From Glomus cerebriforme (taxonomy: Eukaryota > Glomeromycota > Glomeromycetes > Glomerales > Glomeraceae): a stretch of 17,021 bases of DNA. Shown here in pieces: positions 7,645 to 16,988 of the stretch (position 1 is its first letter; each line of letters opens with the position of its first letter). Under the pieces are notes generated by a model that saw only the letters and a list, made by a program, of their open reading frames with translations, was not told the DNA's origin and did not search any database. The position numbers and the translations under genes are program-made. Location of the stretch: the NCBI GenBank assembly GCA_003550305.1, contig QKYT01000615.1, positions 40,270 to 57,290 of the forward strand, in the 5' to 3' direction.

Positions 7645-8945
7645 TATATTTAAAGTTTCTGATTTTTTTTTTATTTGCGATAAGCTTATTTAATAATGGG
7701 AAGTGCATCATATTTGTTACACAAGGATAATAAGTTCATTTTGCAAAGCTTGGAATTTTTGAATGAAATAGTTCACATTTTTAAGAAATAATGGTATATT
7801 CACTGTATTAGTTAGATTTGTATTAAATATTCTGTTATATTTTCTCAAGAATAATCTAAAATCTTATTTTTGAGAAGCGAAATTATCAAATTATCACGTG
7901 ATAATGCTCGTAATACTCGTCACTGTCTTATGCATAACAAATATGCATGCCACGGATTGTAAAAAGTCAGACAAGTGATTAAAAAATTTCAAGTTACACA
8001 GGCCAAATTTATCATAATGCTGGTCAAAATTCGCTTTTAAACTTAAAATGCAGGTCAAACATACCACTTTGTTTTGTCAGAAATAATATTTGACGATCAC
8101 AGTAAGCAAGTACTAATGCAAATCAAACATGTAATTACTCAAAATATTTACATCGCGTAGAGCTACAGTATTTTTTTTTTCAGGTAATAATAATAATAAA
8201 TCATAATAGCAATATATATTCATGATCAATATAAAGTAAAAATCTTCAAGGATACATTTCATTATCTTCTTCTCTAACCATAAAAAAAATGATTTACAAA
8301 TTTTGTTTATGATAGTCTTATGATATTATGAAATTTGGTTAGAAGTATAATCCAACCTCAACTAAGAATTTTAAGACCCAATAGATCTATCGCAACGAAC
8401 ATGCGTCTTTTACCTTCTTCATGGCTGCTGATAGGAATTCATATCAGTGGTGTATGAGTATGATAAAATTGTTATCATGGAATAAATGATAAATAATAGG
8501 TTTGAATGACTAAAAAATTGAAAAGATCCGATAAGTAAAACATTTTACTTATGTATTGTGCATGCATGACATCTTGTACGTGGTTACATTTATTATGAAA
8601 AGATATTACCAAAACAAGAGATGCAACTGATGGTGAAAAAAGTATTTTTATTTTTTTATGATTATGTTTCTTTTTTTTATTAAATAACAGAGAAATAAAA
8701 AGGTATTTAAATTAGTCAAATAAAAAAAAAATTTACATATAGTATTTTAAATATTTCATATTGTCAGAATATAATTTGAGATTTCGATATTGGGACAATC
8801 AAATTAAAATAAAATTTTTATTAAATTTAAGTATGATATTTAAAGTTAAGAAAATAAATATAATAAAATACCAATGTTAATTTTATATTATCCTTAAAAT
8901 TAAAATAAATCAATGTAAATATAAATTAATCTATTTCAAGATTTT
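7645..8945. other. Upstream region of the main kinase gene, no gene seen
   Basis: About 1.3 kb with no supportable coding region on either strand. It must contain the promoter and 5' UTR of the minus-strand kinase gene, but I cannot point to a defined TATA box. A perfect palindrome TTATCACGTGATAA lies near 7894-7907 (E-box core CACGTG), and a 10-bp perfect inverted repeat with a 2-base loop (ATAAGTAAAA-CA-TTTTACTTAT) at 8531-8552. A short AAT microsatellite is near 8185-8201. Function of any of these is unproven. Confidence 0.45.
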
Positions 8946-9274
8946 AATTTATTATGAGCATATTTGTATCCTGTTTAGCAGATTTTTTATACCAATAAAT
9001 TGCTTGATCCATGTATTTGTGTTCTTCTTCATATATTAAAACAATATTATATTGAGCAAGTTCAATTTAAAGATTGCTGCTTTTTGATATAGTTCAAGTG
9101 CCTTTTGTTCATCAACATTAGTTCCAATTCTACATTTAAAACAATTCAAATGTTCCATGTCCACGACTATAACACCATCCTCATGTTTATTAAACTATTT
9201 TTATTAAATGAGTCATATAAAACGTAAATCTTGCAGCATCATATGATGATGATGCATCATTTATATAATCAAGC
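8946..9274 (-). pseudogene. Sel1-repeat protein pseudogene fragment
   Basis: Minus-strand translation in shifting frames gives the signature of Sel1-like repeats. LDYINDASSSYDAARF is at the 5' end, then GTNVDEQKALELYQKAA (about 9073-9123). After a frameshift come LAQYNIVLIYEEEHKY and MDQAIYWYKKSAKQD (about 8968-9012). The consensus order, with a GIGTxxDExKALELYxKAA helix followed by AQYNLAxxYExG and DxxxAIYWYKKSAEQG, is matched. Stops and at least two frameshifts interrupt it and no start is visible. Sel1 proteins are scaffold or signalling adaptors and are abundant in Glomeromycotina, often fused to or near kinases. This is a C-terminal remnant only. Confidence 0.8.
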
Positions 9275-10256
9275 AAAAATAAATGATTTTTTTTTGACTA
9301 GCTTGTACATAAAAATTATTAACATGATAGATGAATAACTCTGATTTAACACAAAGATACAGTAATTAAAATTTAATTAAAAAATGTTTGATCGAACAAA
9401 TAAAATTAAAATAATATAGATATATGAATTTTTAATCGAAATGCATAATGATTAATTGATTATAAAGTTTTACTCCAGCTGATGTCTTCGTGCATTATCC
9501 ATGAGAATTACCATCTTGAATACTCATGTTAATTGTCCATCTATAGCTAGAACCTTCTTTCATTCAAATAACCCTATTTGCATAATTCTTCTGATTCTTT
9601 TTTTTATATTCTATTCATCTACATTTTTGTTATCTTTACTGCTTGAGTTTTCAGTATTTTCATTAATATTAGATTCTTCCACTCTCATTATTTTCTATTA
9701 GATCGTTTGCTTCTTCTTCACCATATATTCAATTTATTCCAATTACCTTCTCTTTTTTTTCTTTTTTAAATATTTTCCCTGTCTCCTATTCCTTCGAATA
9801 TTGACTTTATTTTCTTTCTCTATTTTATATATCATATCATTTTAGTCTCTTCTCCTTTAATAACTTCATATTTAGATCTGTAAATTACTTTGGTTGACTT
9901 CCTTTTGCTATTCTTTGTTCTCTTTACAAATCACTATCCAACTTGTATTGTAAGACAAAATTTAAATTAGTATTTATAGCCAGGGTAATATTGCTTCATG
10001 AACATGGGAAATAAAAGGAATTCTAATCTAAACCAGCCAGCCGGTTAGGAGAGATTCGACTAACATTTTGACTGGTTTTTCCTTGCCTGTTATGAAGGAA
10101 AAGTCAACTCATATATAGTATAAGGAAGTTAAAGTGAATTCTAGTTTTTTTTAAAAAAAAAATTATAGAAAAAGAAAATTAAGGTAATTTAATTAGAAGT
10201 TATTTATTGAAAATGAAGAAAATAGGGTATTTATACATGCCTTTTGTAAGTTATTA
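9275..10256. other. Gene-poor stretch with possible coding debris
   Basis: Nothing I can support as a gene. The minus strand of 9480-9960 has Lys/Arg- and Glu/Asn/Ser-rich pieces (for example ESNINENTENSSSKDNKNV) broken by many stops, and a piece VILMDNARRHQLE near 9473-9511. The plus-strand 66-codon frame at 9501-9701 is Phe/Leu/Ile-rich antisense to these and probably spurious. A GC-richer patch at 10030-10095 has the words CCAGCCAGCCGGTT and GACTGGTT and may be a degraded repeat. Confidence 0.35.
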
Positions 10257-10738
10257 TTAATTACGCAATGTACTAGTTTTTCTATAGCTTATTGATGATT
10301 CGTGATTAAAGAATGATAAATCACTATTTTCTTGATTTTCTTGATTTTTCTAGGTGGAATGGTTTTTTCCTTGTACATTGTCATTATTAACGGATTCAGA
10401 TGTATTTTAGAAGTTTCCCCAGGAGTTTCTTGATACGAATATTGTTCTTGACTAAAAAGAAGAACATCAACTTCATCAGTTATGATAACATGATTGTAAT
10501 TAGAGTTAGTTTTATGTTCATTATTATTACTTGAATCTTCAATTTGAATGGCCGATACNCCATTGATTAAANTGAAGTTTCTTCAACAACAACAGTATCA
10601 ATTGATTTTTCTCTATCAATACATTATTATCATTAGCATTTGAATAGCTAGTTAAAACGAACCTAATAGTATTGTTATTATCAAATTTATTACGTTCACA
10701 GTACTCCGTTACACGTTGGTTATTACTTAATACACTAA
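10257..10738 (-). pseudogene. Unidentified frameshifted coding relic
   Basis: Three consecutive minus-strand frames hold protein-like text. First comes LSNNQRVTEYCERNKFDNNN with IRFVLTSYSNANDNNV. After a shift come REKSIDTVVVEETS, SAIQIEDSSNNNEHKTN and VDVLLFSQEQYSYQETPGE. After a second shift come SESVNNDNVQGKNHST, a TAG, and then NSDLSFFNHESSISYRKTST with a TAA at 10257-10259. The middle frame alone is open for well over 100 codons. Two N bases (10559, 10572) lie inside. The composition (Asn, Ser, Glu rich, low complexity) is typical of disordered regions of fungal regulatory proteins, but I recognise no domain and see no start. It could be a live gene with sequencing errors rather than a pseudogene. 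Confidence 0.5.
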
Positions 10739-10822
10739 ATTAGCTTTATTGACATAAAAAAAGTGTTATAATTAATGATCACCTGAAAGATCATTGCGAT
10801 AGTAAACATCCAGCATGTTGCT

Positions 10823-12353
10823 GATCAGCTGTCATTCTTTTCCGTTCAAAAATGAAATTCCAAAAATCTTATAGATCTTGGATATGATTGTTATTCTTAA
10901 ATTTTAACAAACCAAAGTTTTAAATTAATTTAAGTAAATTTTATTTTATTTAGATTATGAGTTGATTAGACTCATAATATATTTTAAAATTCGAAAAGCT
11001 CGTGATAATGATCATGAAAGTATAGAAATATGTACATTTGTTATGCTAAATTGACTATTGGTTAATCATAATCATGAGACTCACCCTATCATAATTATAA
11101 TTTATGCACAACAATTTATTCTTTTTAGGAAATTTAATTTTTATTTTTTTTTTTTATCATTATTTGTACAGACTACTGAGATACTACAAATAACCAATTT
11201 ATAACTATCGCGTTCGTGTCATATCATCGGATTATGCATAACTGTCATAATTAACGTTAATTATTATACATGACACTATGGCAAACTTTTAAACTGTGAC
11301 TTGTATGATAAAAATCATATTGATATATTGAGTCATTGATGAGTTACATAGAACAATATTGTTTATTTTAAAGAATAAGAAATATTAAAACATTTATGAA
11401 AAAAAAATGTATTTTTCATAAATCATCAAATTTGCCCGATTATAATCATCCAATTTTTTTAATTCCATCACTATAGCAAGTACAGGAAAGGTTCCAGGAA
11501 ACGAAATCTCTTATTCAAAAATGCATATTCTGGTTTAAAGTAATATAAATTATCCATTGAATTATCCAGCTGAACAATTCATGAAATAATATTTATTTAA
11601 CATTAAAATAATTAAAAATATTAATTAGTTATCTATTACGAAAAAAAATAACTATTTAACATAACTTGTACTACTTTTATCTTTAGAGTTATTGAATAGG
11701 ACTATAGAGAAAAATAAAATTATGATAATAATATAATTAAATATAATTAGAGACATGTTAGAAATATAAAAATGAGTCAAAATTAAGTATGATGAATTAT
11801 TACTCATCTTCAGATTAGATTTAGTCATAGTTGTTTTCAAATAAAACAATAAACATGAGTCAATTGAGTCATAGTACATAATTTAATACTCTATTTTACT
11901 ATTATAACGGTTCCTATTTATTAAAATTGTGAAATACTTGATAGCGTAAGATATGTATTGACTCGCATTTAATTTGAGAAATAACTGTATATTGTGTGAC
12001 ACGTAAATTATTTACTGTGACTCAATTAAATCACCTAAAATATATACTATGAATCTTTTTTTTAGCACATGAGTTATATCAGATATTGCATATTTTACGC
12101 AAGTATTTGTTTTTTTTCTTTATTTCTATATGAATTGACGATTTCTTCAGTACTGCAATGATTTCGTTCAATTTTCATTACAGAAAGTAAACTTTTCATG
12201 ATTTTATTTCATTCTTAACGGAATTAAATTTTTCAAATGATTTAATTCTGTCAACTTTACATCTGATTACGTGTTACTTGTTAATACATTTTTTTCGGAT
12301 CTAAATGAAAAAGAAATATATTACATTTATTATTCAGAAATCATATCATTTTA
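10823..12353. repeat. Dispersed repeat, left copy
   Basis: This is the longer of two direct copies. Its first 330 bases (from GATCAG...TCATTCTTTTCCGTTC) and last 245 bases (TTTATTTCTATATGAATTGACGATTTC to CATATCATTTTA) match the right copy at 15725-16988 with scattered substitutions and indels. The centre (about 11150-12000) is longer here and mostly unmatched. Sequence similarity stops at both ends, so these look like element ends. No transposase or other protein is evident. A 75-codon minus-strand frame with one hydrophobic segment (11652-11879) is not supported. The identity of the element is unknown. Confidence 0.75.
10889..10906. other. Empty target site matching the retroposon insertion
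   Basis: The 18-mer TGTTATTCTTAAATTTTA occurs once here, followed by ACAAACC. In the paralogous right copy the same 18-mer occurs twice, on either side of the inserted sequence. This is therefore the pre-insertion state. Confidence 0.8.
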
Positions 12354-12552
12354 ATGTATGCTAAACTTTACATATAGTGTATAAACTTATGTATATTCCA
12401 AATAAAATAAATATACAGTATTATGCAATATAACATACATTTAATAATATGAATAAATCCGAATCATCACCAAACTAATTTAAATAACTGAATCAAATAT
12501 AAAAAATTAGTATTTGAACGAGTAGACTTTAAATGAAAAATGCGTAATGTTA

Positions 12553-12621
12553 TTACCTTTGAAAATTTAAGTTAACTATTTGAGAATCAAAATCTTGACA
12601 ATCTATTAAAGCATAAATCAA
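12553..12621 (-). other. In-frame continuation after the stop of the second kinase
   Basis: After the TAA that ends the second kinase (NSSNNY-stop), the same frame stays open for 22 codons (LIYALIDCQDFDSQIV...) to a TAA at 12553-12555. The IDCQD piece resembles the CLDCEI end of the main kinase, so the TAA may be a recent nonsense change that trimmed a usual family tail. Confidence 0.4.
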
Positions 12622-14066
12622 TTAGTAATTGTTAGATGAATTACATAATAGCAATGATTTAAGCACAATACCTTCATTATTTTTTTCATCATTAAGATAT
12701 AATGAAGTAGTAATAGGTGAATTAATGGGTTTTGATAAATTTTTAAATGTAAATACTCTACTCGTATATATAGCATCAGGATTTTTTTCATATGAGATTG
12801 AAATATTTGGTATCTCTTTATCAGCTTCTTCAAACAAAGCTTTAATTTCTTTTCCTTTATATCCGAAATTTTCTTTTTCTTTATAATCATAATCATCACC
12901 GGAATAATAACAAAACGAAAATATATCATATAATTCACTGGCTGTTGGTCTTTGGTTTGGATTAGCATTCATACATTTATGAGCTAATTTCTTATAAAAT
13001 TCAGGAGTTCCCTTCCCAAATTCTGGTCTAAGTCCATTACATATATCTAATGCTAAACTTAAATTATGTTTTCTATCATAAAAAGGTGGTTTTCCAGACG
13101 ATAATTCGGCCATTATCACACCAAAACTATAAATATCAGATGATGATGTATATGTCTCTCCAATTAAAACTTCTGGAGCAATATATGGTAATACACCGTA
13201 TATCTTATCATCTGATTTTTGTTTATTTGTTGGTCCAGATAATCCACAGTCTGATAAAATATAATTATTATAAACAACAATTAAAATATTTCCACAATGA
13301 AGATTTTTATGGAAATATGCTGATTCATGTAAATTATTAAGTCCTAATGATAAGTGACCTAAAATTCTAATTTTACCGCCCCATAAAATGTTGTTGAAAT
13401 TAATATTTCCTATGCCTTTATTTGCAAACTTTACAATCATCATAAATTCTTTTGTTTCTGGATCTTTAGTCATTCCATAAAAATCTTGAACAAAATTGTT
13501 TTCTAAATAAATATCCCAATGTATTTTAAGCTATAATTTATGGTAAGTATTTATTTAAGTAAATTAACAGAATATTTGTTAAATTTATGAATTTTAAATA
13601 ATAAAATTAGAGATATACCTCATTTAAGTATTCAGTTGAAATCTGTGATCCATTTAATCTTTTCAAAGCAACTTTCATTGGTTTAGGTTCTAATTTTTTC
13701 CAGTTTCCATAATCATATTTATAATTTGCTTTACCATCTATCCATGTTGCAGAATATACTTTGGAAAATCCACCTTCACCAATTTGTTCTATATTTGTAA
13801 ACCTATCAAATGGTACCCATTCAAGCCACCTTTCATTTTTTCTTGAATACATTGTATCCTTAATAAATTTATCGNTATCNTGATTTTCACTTGTCCATCC
13901 TTCAATAATTTTGTACGGGTCACATTTTTTACACCACAATTCTTCAATAAATGGTTTATTGCAATNAGAACAATTTTTATGGTTGTTGTTTACTGGATTA
14001 GAGTCGATAATCTATTGGAATTTGAGCTTTATTTTCTTGGTCATTATCTACACTCATTTTTTTCAT
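12622..14066 (-). CDS. Two-exon TKL kinase, probable pseudokinase
   Basis: Exon 2 is 13530-12622 and exon 1 begins at 14066 or 14057 and ends at 13619. The 88-bp intron (GTATAT...ATAG) is phase 0 at the same fold position as in the main gene (YLNE|LKIHW). Exon 1 encodes a ribbon CSxC-x9-CKKC, a GWTSEN linker, EWVPFDRF, an intact glycine loop GEGGFSKV and VALKRL. Exon 2 has YGMTKDPETKEFMMIV, then HKNLHCGN where HRDxHxGN is expected, SDCGLSG, PYIAPEVLIG, SDIYSFGVIM, NQRPTASELYDI and DAIYTSR. The catalytic Asp is Asn, so phosphotransfer should be impaired while ATP binding may persist. The first ATG (MSVDNDQENKAQIP) is one base out of frame with the ribbon; the break is near 14011-14020. This means a frameshift, a base-call error (N bases at 13875, 13880 and 13966 lie nearby) or an unseen upstream exon using the AG at 14012-14013. 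The stop at 12622-12624 is discussed separately. Confidence 0.72.
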
Positions 14067-15018
14067 AAATAATCTTTAATTTTTAATTTTAGTCAGTATA
14101 GAATGGACGATCGCATTTTGTAAAAATTATAGTATTACACAAGAATCATGAAACGTACGTAATTTACATTGCAAATTTTACGCCTTAAAATAATATTATC
14201 TATCATGAAAAAATATTCACAAATACAAATAAAAAATAGAATAAATCCATGAATCCAAAATTATAACAAATTTTAAAAGGATTTTTTTAAACGGTGCCCC
14301 TGCAATCAGCGCACCACATGATTCGGCCAGAATTATGGATGATTGGCCGGAATTAAGAAATTAACGAAATTAACATAAATGTTATTTTTGATATAATATA
14401 TAAAGGGGATGCACTAAATGCATGGGTGCACTGTTTAAATTTTTTCAATAATATTAAATATTTATAAAACCGGAACAAACAATTATCAATTATGCATAGG
14501 TATGAGAGGTGATAAAAATAATAGAGTTGAGATTTGATAATAACACGCAAAAATATCTCATTGACTCATTCCCGTATTTAAAATGACACGGTAGGCCAGC
14601 TTTTTTTCTTTTTTATTATTATACGAAAAGTTTTTAGTGTAATGATCGATATTTAAACTACTCAACCTATATTTTTTATACTATAGAATATAGAAACTCT
14701 AAGCATACAAAATAAATATGATTTAAAATTACCGATCGGCGTTTCCACAGGGCCGGTACTATCCAAGGATCCGTAAATCGAATATATTAAATCACGTGAT
14801 AAATTTTTAAAAAATAAATAGATAAAAGTTATAAAGTCGGTGCTAGCGCAGTTCTTCGCTCAATGCATATAGTTTGATAATAGCATTCTTTTTTATTATA
14901 GGTATAGACAGAAAACAAAATATTTTGACACGCGCCTAAAAAAAAGGTAATGGTACAAGAATGTTACATAAATCTAATTTATCTAATTATATTGATACAT
15001 ATTATTTTATCTTTATAA
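14067..15018. other. Upstream region of the second kinase with repeat debris
   Basis: No gene is visible. GC-richer islands stand out: GGTGC...GCACC (5-bp inverted repeat, 14293-14315), a tandem pair ATGATTCGGCCAGAATTATGG / ATGATTGGCCGGAATTAAG at 14318-14357, and a patch with ACAGGGCCGGTACTATCCAAGG near 14748-14771. CCGGAATTAAC-like words recur at 15571-15660, suggesting one old repeat family. The 65-codon frame at 14353-14550 runs across this debris and is not supported. The promoter of the second kinase should lie just above 14066. Confidence 0.4.
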
Positions 15019-15246
15019 TATACAATATTCACAGTAAACAACACTACAATATTCTAATTCTTGCATTTCACCTAATTCCTTAAATGATCCGGAACTTGTT
15101 GATTTGCGTCTCTAAGGAACTCATCTATAGCCATATAAGCTTCTTGTTAATTTTTCCAAGGTATAAAGCTTGAAAGGCCAGGAATTTTCTGAACAAACAT
15201 CCAATTTTATATCCTGCGATTGTTTAGGTAAAATCTCAACTTCAAA
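15019..15246 (-). pseudogene. Unidentified coding relic
   Basis: Minus-strand frames give EVEILPKQSQDIKLDV, then ENSWPFKLYTLEKL. After a frameshift comes QEAYMAIDEFLRDANQQVPD with HLRN-stop, and after another shift ELGEMQELEYCSVVYCEYC. The three pieces read as one continuous protein segment ending in a Cys pair that could be metal binding. No start is seen and stops intervene, so it is a fragment. I do not recognise the family; a transposon-borne protein or a fungal lineage-specific family are both possible. Confidence 0.5.
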
Positions 15247-15724
15247 ATAATTCTTTCATTTATTTCTACGAAAAATTTTGATTACTTTGTTATTCTTTTT
15301 TTAAAATAAATAAATAAATAAATATACTGGAGGATGTTTATAATTAGAAGATAATTTCCATTGTATGAGGTTACTTGATATTTTACGGGAAATTACGGTT
15401 CTTTCATGTTTTAAATTGATATAACTGCTAGAATTTAAAGCCCTTTTAACTTTATTGAATTCATTTCAAAGATTCTAATAAAAGCAACAAGTTAAGTATT
15501 AATATAAATAATTAAATTTGTAAAAAAAAAGGTCCAAAAAACCTTAACCGGGTAAAACTTAGTTCCGGCCGGCATTAAATTTTGACCGGAATTAACGTGT
15601 CGAAAAAAGTTCCGAAACTTGTTAAATTTTGGTCAGCGTTAAAGTTTGACCAGAATTAACTTATTGAAATTCAACTAATATGTGAATGATCTGCATTTTA
15701 ACCGGTCAATAATGACGGTTAACA
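15247..15724. repeat. Repeat-rich spacer with AAAT tract and GC-richer units
   Basis: An AAAT microsatellite at 15303-15323 resembles a retroelement tail. At 15571-15596 and 15635-15660 two diverged copies of a 26-mer (GGCATTAAATTTTGACCGGAATTAAC and relatives, written here only as a class) lie 64 bases apart. A 7-bp inverted repeat ATGACGG...CCGTCAT at 15712-15737 overlaps the start of the right dispersed-repeat copy. No coding region is seen. Confidence 0.5.
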
Positions 15725-16988
15725 GATCAGCCGTCATATTCTTTTCCGTTCAAAAAATGAAATTCATAGATCTTGGATATGATAGATTGTTATTCTTAAA
15801 TTTTATTTATTTATTTTATTTTTATTTATCATGTATCTAATAACGCCGGACTAATGATTACATAAAAGAAATCAAATACCAGCTACCTAAAAGGCAATTA
15901 GATGTACGTCTCCATGAGAGATATGTATACACATTATAAAGATATATAAAAGAGCTATAAACTAATTTCTATGTATCTGTCTACTACCTTCATAATTGAA
16001 GATCCGGCTAACTTACTTACCCGATATGCAAACAAATAATACCTACCTACTAAAAGTAAATATACTTACCTGTTGACCTATTAATAAGATGTAAACCACT
16101 ATATTCGACAGATAAAAACCAATTCACTACTCTCCCATAATTTCCCTATATATAAATTATATATACTATCTCTATCTGCTATCTATAAATCACGTGACAG
16201 GAATGTTATTCTTAAATTTTAACACGTTTTAAATTTAATTTATGTATTATTTAGATTATGAGTTGATTAGACTCATAATATATTTCAAAATTCAACAATT
16301 CCGTTAACTGCAACCGAAAATATCAACACGAATTGCTAATAAATATTGATAATAATAGAAAAGCTCGTGATAATGATCATGAAAGTATAGAAATATTGTA
16401 CATTTGTTATGCTAAATTGACTTTTGGTTAATCATAATCATGAGACTTGACGCATCCCACCCTATCATAATTATAATTTATACACAACAATTTATTCTTT
16501 TTAGGTTATATCATTATTTGTTTATGAGTAATTCATTAAAACGCGTCATGCAATACTCTATAACTATTGACTCGTACTGTGAATATGATATTTTGAGTGA
16601 TGTGTAAAATATATACTATGATTAAAATATGCAATATTACTCGAGTTATCATGACACAAAAATCTACACAATACATATTTTTACTATGATTGTTTATTGA
16701 TATTATTTGTGTGTATTTTTTTTCTTTATTTCTATATGAATTGACGATTTCTTCAGTACTGCAGTATTGTGAAATGATTTCGTTCAACTTATCATTACAG
16801 AAAATAAACTCTTCATTCTTTTGATCAAGAGAAAATTGATTTTATTTCATTTTTAACGAAATTAAAGATTTCAAATGATTTAATTCTGCCAACTTACATC
16901 TGATTTTTTGTTACTTGTTAATACATTTTTTGGATCTAAATGAAAAAGAAATATATTACATCTATTATTCGGAAACCATATCATTTTA
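15725..16988. repeat. Dispersed repeat, right copy
   Basis: Direct copy of the repeat at 10823-12353. Matching blocks are GATCAGCCGTCAT...TGTTATTCTTAAATTTTA, then (after the inserted element) ACACGTTTTAAATTTAATTT to GATTATGAGTTGATTAGACT, then AAAGCTCGTGATAATGATCA through TTTATTCTTTTTAGG, and the final 270 bases. It carries about 64 bases at 16294-16357 and TGACGCATCC near 16447 that the left copy lacks, while the left copy has a much longer centre. The 83-codon frame at 16536-16787 lies inside the repeat and is not supported. Confidence 0.75.
15806..16203 (-). mobile_element. Non-LTR retroposon insertion with 18-bp target duplication
   Basis: A 398-base block interrupts the right dispersed-repeat copy. 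It is flanked by perfect 18-bp direct repeats TGTTATTCTTAAATTTTA at 15788-15805 and 16204-16221. The side next to the left duplication is a TTTATTTATTTATTT-type tract, which on the minus strand is an A-rich 3' tail (AAATAAAT units). Variable, long target duplications plus an A-rich tail are the hallmarks of LINE-type retrotransposition. The body has no reading frame of note and I find no convincing pol III A/B box, so a 5'-truncated LINE 3' end is more likely than a tRNA-derived SINE. Just before the tail the minus strand reads AGTCCGGCGTTATTAGATAC. Confidence 0.8.

Noticed and set aside
9473..9520. Minus-strand piece VILMDNARRHQLE resembling the DNAxxH motif around the second Asp of Tc1/mariner-type transposases
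   Set aside because: The match is about a dozen residues, no other DDE motif or inverted repeat is found nearby, and stops flank it on both sides. It could be chance.
11652..11879. 75-codon minus-strand frame with one hydrophobic stretch
   Set aside because: It lies in the unmatched centre of a dispersed repeat, is dominated by Ile/Phe/Leu from AT-rich DNA, and has no homologous frame in the other copy.
12618..12968. 116-codon minus-strand open frame
   Set aside because: It overlaps the kinase exon 2 in another frame, is rich in Lys, Ile and Leu and lacks motifs. The kinase frame carries all conserved residues.
13050..13340. 96-codon plus-strand open frame
   Set aside because: It is antisense to the activation-loop region of the second kinase. 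Its length is explained by the coding constraint on the other strand.
14353..14550. 65-codon minus-strand frame
   Set aside because: It crosses repeat debris, has no motif and low-complexity hydrophobic composition.
14815..14870. GC-richer patch (GTCGGTGCTAGCGCAGTTCTTCGCTC) as a possible tRNA
   Set aside because: I could not fold a cloverleaf with an acceptor stem and TTCGA arm at the right spacing.
16536..16787. 83-codon minus-strand frame
   Set aside because: It sits inside the dispersed repeat; the corresponding region of the left copy is not open in this frame as far as I can align it.
10823..16988. The two direct repeats as LTRs of one retrotransposon
   Set aside because: The copies differ greatly in their centres, lack TG...CA ends, and the 3.4 kb between them holds a kinase gene with no gag, protease, reverse transcriptase or integrase.
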